Source: Daphnia carinata
Taxonomy: Eukaryota; Arthropoda; Branchiopoda; Diplostraca; Daphniidae
Assembly: GCF_022539665.2 (NCBI RefSeq)
Contig: NC_081336.1
Coordinates: 1,426,001 to 1,490,000, forward strand
Direction of reading: 5' to 3'
DNA: 64,000 nt
Made by a program: the position numbers and the translations under genes. The notes under the pieces were generated by a model that was not told the origin of the DNA, searched no databases, and saw only the letters and a program-made list of their open reading frames with translations. Below, in pieces: positions 40,064-53,721 of the stretch (position 1 is the first letter of the stretch; each line of letters opens with the position of its first letter).

Positions 40064-40944
40064 TCATTTCTTAACTCGTTTTTTGCCAAAATTCATTCTT
40101 TTCTTGAAATCTGTCCTATGTTGTCTGAATTTTCGTCGTATGTCATCACGTTGCTTATCAAATTCAGCCTTACGTGTCTCGTAAAACACCTGCATTTGCT
40201 CAGTGGATGCTGGTTTAATATACCCCCACTGTGTAAGATAGTTAATGGAAAGTGTGGTACCTATGTTATGGTAAAATGAAACGTCTTAGTTTTTTTTGTA
40301 CCTTAACAAGCTGTTACATAATTTACCTCCAATAGTTACAGCATATCGAGCAGGACTGGCAACTTTGTACAGGGCATAGGTAAGAGCATAATAGCCCACA
40401 CTTGAAGTTCTAAGTGGGCTTATTATTTTTTCACTGATTCCTAAACTTTCCAGTAACTGCACCACATCTAGTCCACTGAAATATATTGATTTAATAACAT
40501 AATAAAAAACAACAAAACAGATTTCTTTTACTTCTTAACTGCAAAGTAGAATCCACCTGCCCAGACTGCAGAGGTAGCAACGTGTACAGGGATTAGGACA
40601 TACCAGTAATCCTTGTACATTTGTTTGAATTTTTGGAAGAGAGAAACTTTAGTTGGCGGAGGGCAACTAGAACTTTCTTGTTTCTGTATTTTTTGCTGCA
40701 GTTCATCACTGTTATCTTTTTCTTGTTTAGGTTGGTTAACCTGTGTATTGTAAATTGTTGAGATGTGTAGAGATTTTACAAAAGAATAGGGCTTTCGTGA
40801 GTAGCACCGGCTGCAAGTATCAGACATATAAAGATCACATGAAGGTCTTTGTATCACCGGAAATTTGACAACTACCGATGTAAGCATAGGATGTGGACGC
40901 AGCATATAAGAAGAACTCAGACTTCGAGTAACTAACGCAGACAT
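40064..40944 (-). CDS. FAM210A: FAM210 family protein (DUF1279), mitochondrial
   Basis: FAM210A/B are mitochondrial inner-membrane proteins; FAM210A has been linked to mitochondrial translation. Minus exons 40944-40532, 40475-40327 and 40260-40064 give 252 aa. The N-terminus is long, basic and poor in acidic residues, as expected for a targeting sequence. The DUF1279 domain starts LFQKFKQMYKDYWYVLIPVHVATSAVWAGGFYFAVK and continues with ALYKVASPARYAVTIGGT and LTQWGYIKP. The C-terminus is a highly charged helix (ETRKAEFDKQRDDIRRKF). Two membrane-associated segments lie inside the domain. Assignment to A rather than B rests on the long coiled C-terminus and is tentative. Confidence 0.88.
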
Positions 40945-41582
40945 CTTAAAGAATAATATTTATTCCTTTTTATATGCTCACGTACGTACACCTGCATTTA
41001 GTTTTCAAAGACGGTTAAAAGCAGACGAATTTGCGATAGCCATGGCAACGAATTAAAGAATAATGTTTAAAATAAAACCATCTTGACATTTTACAATAAT
41101 GTGAAATAACAGTTGCTTAGTTGAAAAAATTATCCTTGTACAATTAATTATCAATTTATGTCACAGAAATATTTGCCCCTGCTAGACTTCTTAATTCTAC
41201 GTCAATAAAACCGCATGTTGCCATTTATTATGGTGAAGTATTTTCAAGTGTGACTCAAAAGAAATATTCAAATTAATTGGTTTATTGTGTTACAAATATT
41301 GGTGGCGGGTTTAGATAAAAAAAAAGAATAATGTGACTGCAAAAAAGGGTCAGCTGTTTCTTGTCTGCGGGGAAGTTTATATAGGTTCTCACGTCACTAT
41401 GTCGTCTACTAGTCTACCACCATTCGGTTTTCTAGACGGTTGTACGTGTAAAAGAGGCACGTCTCTATCAGCTCTCTTGTTGTTTGGTAGTTCTTTATCA
41501 CGTTGCTCTATTGAATTGCAGTTAAATTGTTTTTGGAGTAAGTGTTTTAGTTATCGACCGTTAACGAGGAAGGGAGAGAGAA
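40945..41582. promoter_or_regulatory. Divergent promoter region FAM210 / GMP reductase
   Basis: 0.64 kb between divergent starts. AT-rich. No coding exon. Probably contains both promoters. Confidence 0.45.
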
Positions 41583-43388
<1,806 letters not shown>

Positions 43389-43585
43389 ATATGGTAATTA
43401 AACCCTACTGAATCTTCGGCAGTGTTAAGCAATATAGCTATCAAGGTTTTGTGTGCCCAATGTGTTTCTTAATACACACTTTCAACTATTTTGAACCAAA
43501 CTTCTGAGAAAGTATGCCTATGCCAAGCATAGTTATTTAATCAAATTTCACATAACAGTAATACAAAATTCTGAACTCTCATGTC

Positions 43586-44589
43586 TCAACCAAGTCTTGG
43601 CTTCTTCTCTGGTGGTGGTTTATGACCCTGAGGTTCTGTTTTAACTTCAACTTTAACTTCAACCTTGGCATTATCTTCAACTGATATTCTTTGTTCTGGC
43701 AGTTGAGTGTTAGATGCAGGAAAAGGAGTACTTTTAAGCGGGAATTTCTTGGCAAGATCAGCTAATAATATATTAACTCTATGCCTTTGGAATGCTGAGC
43801 TACTTTCCTCTTTGGCTTTTTCTTTTGAACTCTTTTTCTGTGCCTTTTTGTTTTCATCTTCCAAATCTTTAGATTCAGTTTCTTTAAACTCCCACCAATA
43901 ACCTACAACATAAGTTACAAGAAAATTCTAAAATTCCCTCACTAAATAGAATTAATACCTTTGCTTGGATGATATCTTGAATATGTTCGAGCCTCATCAA
44001 AAGCCCCTTGCAGATGATTAACTGTTGTAGACTAGAAGCAAAAGAAAGGAAATATAGATGAAATTAAGCTGATAATGTAAATTTTCTTACAATGCGAGAA
44101 TTGATAACAGATCCAAGATCTGGAGCCTGATAAACAACTCCAGCAATGATGTAGAAATCTGCAAGTGGTGTTACAGCTGAGACAGAATGTCGATGCTGCT
44201 TTCTAATAACATACAAAATTGGTTCTTGTACATGAAGCAGCATATACTCAAGCCCTGTTAGGTTACTATGCATAAAACAATGTTGAAGATTAAATGCAAG
44301 AATTTAATAAAACATGAAAATTAAGGGTACCTGAGATGTTCCATGTTGAGACGTTGCATTTTGACTATCTCATTGTTACAGGTGCGATCATAGAAAGGGT
44401 TTGTGGTAGACTGAAAATAGTCCATTACATTGGTGGGATTAAGTATGGGTATCCAAGCAGAATCATGCCAAGAAATCCATAATAAATTATCTAAAAATGT
44501 ACGAAATAATTGTTATTCCAATTATCCTTTTAAAATTGTAGAATTAAATTTGCTAGCGGATTTCGTTTTCAACCTTTCGAATCACCCAT
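43586..44589 (-). CDS. MED6: Mediator complex subunit 6
   Basis: Head-module subunit of Mediator that contacts RNA polymerase II. Minus exons 44589-44574, 44490-44331, 44265-44091, 44031-43959 and 43902-43586 give 246 aa, the same as I recall for human MED6. The tiny first exon (16 nt) encodes MGDSK. Next come [57 protein letters not shown] and the diagnostic [20 protein letters not shown], then [21 protein letters not shown]. The C-terminus is lysine/glutamate-rich and ends EKKPRLG. Its 3' end faces GMP reductase with 197 bp between stop codons. Confidence 0.95.
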
Positions 44590-45206
44590 GTTGATACAAA
44601 GTTTTCTGTTTGAATAGCGCAAGGTAGAAGAAAATAGACAAACCGGCTGAAGGAACTGAAAATGAAAATGTAAACACAAGTTTACGAATGTTTATTGAAA
44701 AAATCAGGCCTGGCGTAATAACGAAAATGAAATACTTGATGCAGAGTCTTGAAGAGCCATCTGGGTCAGCGCCAATCGTCATAATTCAATAACTTGCCAC
44801 TATGGCGCTGAAAGTAGGCAGTAGATGTTTTTACAGGTTTGAGTGGTATTCAAACGATTCGGCAAGAAAGGTTTTGTTAACCTGCCTTGTTGATTTCCCG
44901 CCTTTAGATTGGCATATAAATCTACCTAATACTGGCTAAAAATCCAAATCAACAGCATCTTTTCTTCGAATGATTTAGTTTTTAATATATGGAAGACTAT
45001 TGCTAGCTTTACAGTTAGGCGGTAATAACCCCCCTTCTTCGTCACTTTCTGGAAACACATAAGTTTTATGCCAGGTTTTCAACCGTTAATAGCACCTATT
45101 CTGTCACTCAGAGTGTAGGCTGTTCACCAGTCATTAGCATATTACAGGCTCTTTAACACTGACAATTTTGATCTACAAAATTTTCATCTTTATAGTTCTA
45201 AACATC
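44590..45206. promoter_or_regulatory. Divergent promoter region MED6 / HAUS8-like
   Basis: 0.62 kb between divergent starts. No coding signal. Likely two core promoters. Confidence 0.45.
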
Positions 45207-46517
45207 ATGGATAAACCAGGTGTGAAAAGATTGGCTTTATCAAGAAGCCGGGTTCCATCAAATAGGTAAATTTAATTTGTAGTTATGTTTATGTGACAAC
45301 TTAACATTCTTGTTCTTTTTTGTGTTTTTTTGTTTTTGTAAATTTTTCCAATAACCCAAGTTCTACTCCAAGTGGAATATCCAGACGAGGCACTTCCACC
45401 CCAACTGGAAGCTCTAATAAAAATAGAAGTTGTAACTATTCACCAATAACCAACTTAGACTTTTCAAAATCATCAGCAGGATCAATTGATAAACCAGAAC
45501 CTAAACTTCTTAAACCTCTTGGTGGGTATCCATAATTACAAATTTTACGTAAATTTTTTTGCATCATCTCCTAAGGCATGTTGGTGACTAGAAAATGTTT
45601 TATAGGGCCTTCATTTCCACAAAGCTCAACAGAAAAAAAGTCTCTTTCAAAACCAAAACTTTCTACTGAAGAGCAATCTACACTGCTGTACATGACCTAT
45701 CAACAACAACATTTTCTAAATAATCAACTTGAAGAATCTAAAGAAAGTGTGTTGGCAGACTGCAAGGTTAGCAGGAAAAACAATCAATTATAATTTTCCA
45801 TAAAAACCTCAATCTATTTGAGAAATTCAAACAGCATTTGGTTAAACTTTACACTGTTTGTATAATGGATTTAGAAACAGGTAGAAGATGTGTGGCATTT
45901 GATTAAGATGAAGGAAAGTAAAATCACCCAAATAAAGGAAAGAATGGAATTGGAAAAAATGCGTTTGCAGTTAACTTCTCATGTGAAGGAAATACAGCCA
46001 GTTGTGAAGCAAACAGCAGGTAAAAAGAAAAAAAAATTATTTTCTGGGAATGTGAATTTAAGTATTTGCTTACATTTATGGAAAGACGTACTTGACGTTG
46101 TAACCCCCAAAGTCGAAGAGCTAGCGCAAGGATTGGACACATATCGGCATCAAATCAAATTGGTTGAGATTAATGAATTTAAAAATGAAGATGCGGATGA
46201 ATTGGTCCGTTCATTTGAAATGAATGCCATTCTTTGCAAAAAAATTGAAACGGAAAAGCTGCACGAAGTTATGAAAACGGCCCACATTGTGTCAGAGGTT
46301 GACAGGAAAACTTCAAGCCAAATCAAGATTATGGAAGAGTATGCTTTGTGCTTTCATTAATTTACTACCCCCCCCTCCCTTTTTTTCCTCCTACTTAACA
46401 AGAATTATTCTTAGGGTTCAACGTATGAACTTCCAAACGATAACGCGACTCGGACAAGAAATTACCCTGAGCGAAGGAAAAAAGGATTACAAGAAACTAT
46501 GCGATCTTGATGTGTGA
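45207..46517 (+). CDS. HAUS8: HAUS8-like augmin complex subunit
   Basis: Augmin recruits gamma-tubulin to spindle microtubules; HAUS8 gives the microtubule-binding N-terminus. Exons 45207-45265, 45361-45521, 45606-45766, 45875-46019, 46086-46338 and 46415-46517 give 293 aa. The N-terminal 70 residues are basic and Ser/Thr/Pro-rich (SSTPSGISRRGTSTPTG). From about residue 95 the protein is helical coiled coil: STLLYMTYQQQHFLNNQLEE, KITQIKERMELEKMRLQL, then DVVTPKVEELAQGLDTYRHQI. The last block matches the HAUS8 segment that ends DTTRHELP. This order of a basic N-terminus and a coil is as in HAUS8, but sequence identity is low, so a different coiled-coil protein is possible. Confidence 0.66.
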
Positions 46518-47073
46518 ACTTGCACCTACAGTTGCAAAATGGGGAAGATTCGTCAAAAAAAATCCGTCAGAAAAAAACCTACACGTTGTTTTTTTTCGTC
46601 CTTATTAGGTATTTGTTTTAGTATTTTAATTTTGATAATAAAGGCTAATTCGATACGGTCCAGCATGCCAATTCGACATGTTTTTATTGTTGGCATTGGT
46701 GGTAAAGGACCTGCCGAGGTGAAGGTTTTACCGAGGGCTATCTGTATGCTTTGCGACAGTCGTGATTTTGTGCAAAAAAGACAAAAAAGAAACTTACCGT
46801 CGTTTCTAATCACCATGTTAATAGCTTTTTATAATGAAGCAAACACGATGTATGTTTTATTTTAATGTGTAAGCAGCGTAGATATTTTAGTAAGGTACAA
46901 ACAGTACAACATTTTGAGTTTGTTTTGTTTAAAAACAATTAGATTGAAAAACTTTACGCAATAAGAAGAAATTCCCAATTTTCTTACGCAAATGATGCAA
47001 CAGATGGGTTGCAAACAAGGAACCGTTGATAAAATATGCAAAAGAACCAGTTGCCTATGATGACATCATTGGC
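46518..47073. other. Convergent 3' region HAUS8-like / LITAF-like
   Basis: Holds both 3' UTRs. A frame at 46539-46865 starts with a basic stretch (GKIRQKKSVRKKPTR) but then loses protein character and has no partner exon. Confidence 0.45.
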
Positions 47074-47676
47074 TTAAAAATGGCTGTAACGACCAAGATA
47101 GGCTTTACAATTTGGACAGGCATGATGAACATTCATGCACTCGGGGATGCAGCATGGAATAAGGCAACAACCTAGCCAACATCTGAAAGTGGAAAACAAA
47201 ACTTTGTTAACAAATTATAATTTTAAAATAGTACATCTCATATAGTAAACCATTGTACCCAAAAAGAACAAGAAGTCCTCCTGAGAGCCAGGCAATGAGA
47301 CCAGGTTCAGTTCGTACAGCAGTGTCCACTTCAGCATGACAGTGAGGACACACCTACAAGCAAACGATAATGCCAACAAAACTATTACGATGTCTTAAAT
47401 GCAACCATCAGATTAAATTACTGTATGTGTAGATCCTGGTCCAACAGGTATTACAGTAGTCACAATGATAGGTTGCTGGCTGGTTACATCTATGTGAAGG
47501 ACAAGTTTGTAAGGAAATTTAAAAAAATCATCTGTAAAATATGAACAGCCTTAGGAACATCAAATGCTTGAAAAGTACTTACTGTGATGAGGAGTGAAGG
47601 AGCTGGATGGGTTGACTCCACCTACAGCTTCCAAGTAGCTAGGAGGGGCAGCTGGTGGGGGTCCTTGTTTACTCAT
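47074..47676 (-). CDS. LITAF-domain protein (LITAF/CDIP1-like)
   Basis: LITAF proteins are monotopic membrane zinc-binding proteins of late endosomes and lysosomes. Minus exons 47676-47583, 47489-47422, 47353-47259 and 47182-47074 give 121 aa. The N-terminus is proline-rich with PPSYLEAVGG, a PPxY-type site for Nedd4 ligases. The LITAF domain has the first CPHC pair, then a hydrophobic insert (GLIAWLSGGLLVLFGCWLGCCLIPCCIP), then HHACPNC as the second zinc half-site, and ends LGRYSHF. Arthropods usually carry several paralogues, so no specific gene name is given. Confidence 0.92.
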
Positions 47677-48306
47677 CTTTGAAATAGAATAATGGTCATT
47701 TTTTTTAGTTAGATTATCAACTCAAGAATGTGTATGCTTCATGCAAGAATAATATCGAACAAACAATTTTAGGGTACCTTAGTAAGTCATACAGGTTATG
47801 TCGAGTAAGGTTCGCAACTCTTTACTCCAGATGTTGAACAGCTGTTATTGAAGCCCCGCCCTTCCAAAAATTTTGGAAAAACCTGCTAATTCACGGAAAG
47901 AGGTCAGTGGAAAACCTTATATAGGGTACGTTTGACTTGACCTATATAGCAAATTCTATGATTCAGAAGGAGCCAAAACAATAAACGCATTATTTATGGA
48001 ACAAAAAATATTAAGCCATTGCTGGGTACCCTCAACGCTTTGCGTTTGTTTCATTTGTTTACGTATCGACGACTTCAGACGTTAACACATTCGAGAGCGT
48101 GTTGCCAATTTTGACATCATGTCCTTATGGAAAAGTTCCATAAAACGATGATGGCCAACGAGCCAATCATCGAACTTAGAATCAAAATTTGTCGTTGTTT
48201 CACTTCCAACGAATAATCCGTTTTGATTGTAATACTGGAGCATAGACAACAATTTTGTCAGTATTTTGACATTTATAGGGTATAAATGATCCATTTCAGG
48301 TGAAAA
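47677..48306. promoter_or_regulatory. Divergent promoter region LITAF-like / RAD9
   Basis: 0.63 kb between divergent starts. No coding signal on either strand that fits a neighbour. Confidence 0.45.
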
Positions 48307-49912
48307 ATGAAATGTCTTTTGGATGCAACAAGTGTTAAAGGTAAGAAAAAAACATTGACACAATCAAATTATATTCCATTTGTTGAAACATTGGCGTTTT
48401 ATCAGTTTTGGCGAGAGCGATACATTGTTTAGCTAAAATAGGCGATGAGTTACATATAGAACCGACCGAAAATGGGTTAACTTTGAAAACTGTCAATGCC
48501 TCCAAATCTGCCTATTCAGCTTTTAATTTTCATTTACCGTTCTTCCTGGACTTTTATCATATAAGTGAAAACACTGTTCAGGCTGATTCTGATGAGGATA
48601 CTGTAATTAAATGTAAACTTCCCATGAAGGTATAGTCAAAATATTGCAGTAACAAGCGTATAATTTTTATCCCTGAATATGTGTTTTTTTGTCATTTGTC
48701 CTCTTAGTCTATCCTGTCTGTGTTTCGGTCAATTGGAAGTTTGGAGAAATCAGTTGAAACTTGTAACATAACGTTACCACTTCTGGAAGCATTATTAATC
48801 ATTGAGTTCAAGTGCAAACATGGTATCATTAAGCACTTTAACTTGCGGTACTTTGAATGTGAAAGTGTTGAAGTAAGTTTTCTGGTTTATTCTTTAAATT
48901 TAAAAAAAAAAAATAACTTTACTTTATCCTAGGCAGAATTTTGTAAGAGTGGCTATGCCAGCAAATTCTCCTGCACATCACGCTTTTACAATGAAACCCT
49001 TCTAAGCTTTCATTCAAGCACTCAAGAAGTTACCTGGTTAGCATAACAAGTATACATTGATCATGAAAAAAGCATAATTTGTTTCTCATATTTATTAGGT
49101 CTCTTGCAATGGATCAAGTTCATTTGAGCAACCACATTGATGATGAACTAGATCCATCTAAATGTGTACGTACTGAAGTCACATTAGCCAAAGATGAATT
49201 TGTTGATTTCAATGTCGCCCTTTGTACTCAAGTTACCTTTTGTTTGAAAGAATTGCGGGCTATCTTAGCGTTCGCAGAAGCGTTAAAATTAGACCTTGAT
49301 TGTCGTATGGAAGGCGCTGGACAGTACGAAAAATATATTGTATCTTAATGTACGAATTCTTTAAGCTTCTTTTTTAGGCCTGTTCTGTTTAGCTTGGAAA
49401 AGGCAGACTTGTATTCAGCTGATTTCCTTTTGGCAACTTTAACACCTGTTTTGGATTCTACTGCCACCAGTTCTCGAACTACCAACAACCAAAGGAAAAA
49501 TGACGCCTCGACACAAAGCAATTTATCGAAGCACTCGTCACCTGTACCCATCCTAAGAGATAAAGCTGGTACGAAATGGAGAAGCTGTTGCACAAATACG
49601 GTTTTCGGCATGTGTTTTATAACCTATTCAATATTGCTAGATTCCAGGACTGTTTCTTGTGCAAATTTGCAAACTACTCTAATGCTAAACGTCCCTGAGA
49701 GCCCGTGTCACACTTCTCGTCTAAACAGTTTATCCTTAATTGAGCCTCAGCTATTTCCTGCGATGGACGACAATTTGGATCTTGAAATACAGCCGCCCCC
49801 ACCCAAGAGAGCCCGTGCTCGCTACATATTCCAAAATTGCCTAAAAGCTACACAAGAAGCTAGGGAAGGGCCATGTGAAGTATTTGCGCCCGATTCAGAA
49901 GGGGATGATTAA
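48307..49912 (+). CDS. Rad9: RAD9 checkpoint clamp subunit
   Basis: Part of the PCNA-like 9-1-1 ring loaded at damaged DNA to activate ATR signalling. Exons 48307-48340, 48406-48629, 48708-48872, 48933-49036, 49099-49323 and 49378-49912 give 428 aa. The clamp fold is in the first 270 residues: MKCLLDATSVKV, LARAIHCLAKIGDELHIEP, LTLKTVNASKSAYSAFNF, then FKCKHGIIKHFNL and FCLKELRAILAFAEAL. The disordered tail ends with PPP-KRARARYIFQNCL and VFAPDSEGDD; the same order (basic plus aromatic patch, then acidic DSEG end) is found in human RAD9A, where it binds RAD17 and TOPBP1. The stretch at 49580-49660 reads through a cysteine/phenylalanine-rich segment that could be an unspliced intron. Confidence 0.9.
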
Positions 49913-50106
49913 CCAGAAGAAAAGCCACTTGTTTTGTATGTGCATTTTGTACATTTTCATAATATTTTTCTTCTCTCTAGGTTAACTAGGTGGCCTTTTA
50001 TGTCGGAGTTTTGTAACAACTGTGTGTTGCTCACAAACGTTAAACGCGATTGATGTTGTTCTGTTCAGCTTCTTTATGTATTCTTGCCACAGTTGCCATA
50101 GTTAAG
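49913..50106. other. Short convergent gap RAD9 / SART3
   Basis: Only 194 bp separate the two stop codons, so the 3' UTRs are short or overlap. Confidence 0.6.
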
Positions 50107-53100
50107 TCATTTTTTATTGAGTAGCATGGATCGAAAATCTGCGTTGCTCTTTTGAGAACCAAGGGGTGGCGGTGGTGGCGGCATCGTCGAAGACTTCACC
50201 TGGCGGAGAATGGAGTTGGGAACAAAGGACAGTTGCGTTTTTCTTTCTCTTGTACCTCCACCCAAAGATAGTTCTTCTCTGTCTGTGGTTTTCTTATCGT
50301 GACGCGGGGGCGGATTACTCAGTGCAACGGTTAACACTCTATCCTGGAACGTAGTTCCATCCGTCTTATTCATAGCCATTGTAGCCGAAACTTCGTCTTC
50401 AAACTCAACGTACGCTATGCCTTTTGAAACCCCAGTCCGAAAGGTGGCTAACCGAACGTCTTTAACAATTCCAAATTTTGAGAAAAGAGTTTCTAAGTCC
50501 TCTTTAGTCGTAGTGGAAGCCAACCCTGTGAAAACGAGGTGGAATGTCTCACATTAGAAGACGGAAAAGGTTTGCAACGCCATGTAATTTACCTTTTACA
50601 AATAGCTTTTTCTTTTCTAAAGTTGACTGGTATTTGAAAACAGGATGCTTCAATGCTGAATCAGGTTCCGAAGGCGAAATAAACATCGGTCTTCCCTTCA
50701 ATGGCTCACGATCCCGCTTCAACGCTTCTTTTACCTCGTCCTTTAACACCAAAAAATTATGGCACGGTATTTGATTAAATAATTTACGGAAAACTTACTG
50801 ATGAAGAGAATTCAACATAACAAAATCCCTTGCTACGTTGCTTATAATCCCGAACCAGGCGTATGTCAGTTATGGTACCCGAAGAACTCATGGTTTCACG
50901 TATATCTTCCTCGGAAATATTAAAGTCCAGATTGCTCAAGAAGACTGTGTTGGCATGACGACACGGATCGGTGATCGGTTTAGGAATTGTTATGGGCTTC
51001 GCCGGTTGCGAAGCATTTGTGCGAGTTTCGGTTGCGTTTCTCGTGTCCGACTTGGTAGTCGAAGTGCTATTGTGCCCGAGTTTTGCTTTTTTAGGAGGGA
51101 TGGATACGGGTTCGTTATTTTCTTCGGTTTTGCCTCGTTTCCGGCCTTTAACTGTATCCAAATCCTTAACAATTGCACTTTCCCTTTCTTTCTTTACTTT
51201 CTCCATTCGCGCATCACATCTAACGGATGAAAAAAAAAAAACATTATAACTGTCCATTGACAAAACGAATCATCGGAAACCTGAGTTGAGCGTTGTCCAT
51301 CGTTTGTAGATCCCCTTCTTCTCGTTCAAATTGTAACCATTGCTTCACGATTAGCTCAGGCCAATCCAACGACGTGACTGCATTTATACTTTTAATGAAG
51401 AGTTTTCGGACTTCAGTGGCATCACTAGCATATGCTCTACAAGGGAAAAGGGAGTTGAAGAACAATTGACATTTCTTGGTAAGGAAAATTTTATTATTAT
51501 TTTTACCTTTCGAACTGAATTCGAGCCAACCACCATTGAGCTGATTTGCCATGTCCTTGACTCATTATCTGCCCCCACAGCTCACGAGCTTTAGTCATGT
51601 TGTTAAGTTTTTTCGCTTCAAGATACGCCCAATATTGCAACAATATGCATTCAGGATCACCTTCGATGCCATAACCTGCCAAAACAATTACGCTTTACCC
51701 ATTTTTCGCACTTGCGGTACACTGATTTAACACAGCTTACTCTGGTGTAAATGTTCAGTCGCTCGTGTGAAAGCTTCTCGCAGTTGGACGGTATGTTCAC
51801 TGTCATCCCATTTGCCTTTACGGACAAGATATTCAATGAATCCCAGCCACACAGCCAACAAATCTGCCGCCGAAGCCATTCCAGCAGCAAACGCATTTTG
51901 CACTAATCCTGAGAATTAACCAGAAATGAAACAAAAAACTAAAGTTATGTGATTAACAACAATACCTACCCGAAATGAAACTGTCTTCCTTTTCATAGCG
52001 TTCGGCAGCAAAAATATAACTAGCCCATATGGGACCATTCCATGGACAATTGCGAACTGCTCTTCGAAAAACTGCAAAAGTTGTCTCCGCAGTTTTAAAT
52101 TGACGATCGATATACTTGCAATAATCCATCCAGAAGGCATCATACAGTGGTAACTCGGCTACCACACGCTCGAAAAGTGCTTGAATGCGTGCGGGATCTT
52201 TAATTTCTTTCATCTCAAGATCCAAATAAGTACGGTAAACGGCAGCTTTGTCATTGTTTTCAACAGCAATAAGAAGGGTGTCTTCCAAAGGTGACATTTT
52301 TTCCAGTTGTGATTTTGCTTTTTCGTATGAAGCTTTCACGTGCGTTTCGACTTTCTGATCCAAAATGTCGAGCCACTCATTATACTCTTTCCAAGTTCGT
52401 TCCTGTAAAATTAACATGGATAGTAACGGCGTACCCATAAAGCAATTTTTATTTTACCATGTCAAGCAACGGTACTGAGAGTTGTCGGTTGAAGAGATGG
52501 GTGATTTTTTTTGATTGATTTATGTTTTCAGTTTCGGTTTTCCCTTTGGTTGACTGATATATGGCCATTTCAAAATCACGATAGGAATCCCATAGTAAAC
52601 CTCCCTTTACGACGTGCAAACCTCCATGACGAACGGCCTCTTCCATGACTTTTCTAATTTTTTCCAATGCTTCAGCACCTCCAATATCCATGCCAGCTAA
52701 ACAAAACTGGATGTATTCCACCCAGATATCAATGCCTGTAAAAAAAAATTTAAAAGATTATGAATAGAAAAAGGTATTTTGTGTTGTTTGATGAATTTGT
52801 AGAAAGTATTTTTGTTGTTGGTTACTCAAGTAATCCTCTGTTGCCCTGTGAAAGAGTGATTCAACTTTTTTTTTATCTTCATCCAATAATGAGAGTTTAG
52901 CTTCATCTCGTAGCCATTCTAGCCATAGTTCTGAAATGCAACACCAGAAAACCTTAAGAATTTCAATGGCTTCTAAACTGAAAGCAAATTTTGCTTATAC
53001 CTTCTGTCAAGGGATAAATTGCATGCATATTTTCTCTGGCATGCTGTAATTGATCAAGTTCTCCAAGTTTTCTCAGACAACTAATGAGTTCTACATGAGT

Positions 53101-53366
53101 GTTGTATGTATTTGGAGATTTTGCAAGCTACAATAAAATTATGTAAACAAAAAGCATGTATAGGATCAACATAGAATGGAGGAGAAAGAAAGACATACCT
53201 CCTTCCGTAACTCGACAACCCTTCTTTCTAACGCGTAATGTTCTTCCCTTTCTTTTTCTGAATCATCAGTGTCAGAACTTTCTGATCCTTCTGCATTGCT
53301 ATCATTGTCTTCAAAACCTATTTTCTCGTTATCGCAGTTATCTTTGAGATCCTGCTGAATCTCCAT
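50107..53366 (-). CDS. SART3: SART3, U4/U6 snRNP recycling factor
   Basis: Nuclear protein that re-anneals U4 and U6 snRNAs after splicing. Eleven minus exons: 53366-53199, 53127-53001, 52930-52826, 52735-52458, 52402-51970, 51908-51741, 51675-51507, 51436-51281, 51219-50799, 50740-50593 and 50525-50107. They give 863 aa (human about 963). The order is an acidic N-terminus, then HAT helical repeats (ELWLEWLRDEAK, DIWVEYIQFCLAG, AFWMDYCKYIDRQ, PIWASYIFAAERYE), then a lysine-rich linker. Two RRMs follow: TVFLSNLDFNISEEDI with GFCYVEF, and KLFVKGLASTTTKEDL with GIAYVEFED. The proline-rich end finishes with NADFRSMLLNKK, like the human C-terminus. Confidence 0.94.
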
Positions 53367-53721
53367 TTGTGAAAACTAAGTTTAAAAAAAACTCTGCCGT
53401 ATCTCGGGAACTCTGGGAAGAATGTTTATCGTTTAACCGGCAAACGGATTTCAAAGGCTACAAAACAACGAAGAGCAGTAGAACAGTATAAAACATCGAT
53501 ATTCGTAACTCACGCATCAATCTAGCGGTAAGCAAAGGAAGCTTGAGAACAGAAGACGACCACTTTTTAGGGCCTACCCTAATTTTAGAAATCACCTGAA
53601 CAGAATTAAAAAAGAATAAAGAAAACGTGTTTTTTTGCGTTTCATTAACCTATACGTTGAGCTCAAGTGACTGATAAATAATCGTATTCTGTGGTTCTGA
53701 ATTTTCTGGTAGTTCAGGCAA
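53367..53721. promoter_or_regulatory. Divergent promoter region SART3 / BTB zinc finger
   Basis: 355 bp between divergent starts, a likely bidirectional promoter. No gene seen. Confidence 0.5.

Noticed and set aside
46539-46865. Basic open frame after HAUS8-like gene
   Set aside because: It starts 21 nt after the HAUS8-like stop; only the first 15 residues look protein-like and no splice partner was found. More likely 3' UTR.
50784-51263. Plus-strand long frames over SART3 exon 9
   Set aside because: They are shadows of the SART3 lysine-rich linker and RRM1 on the minus strand.
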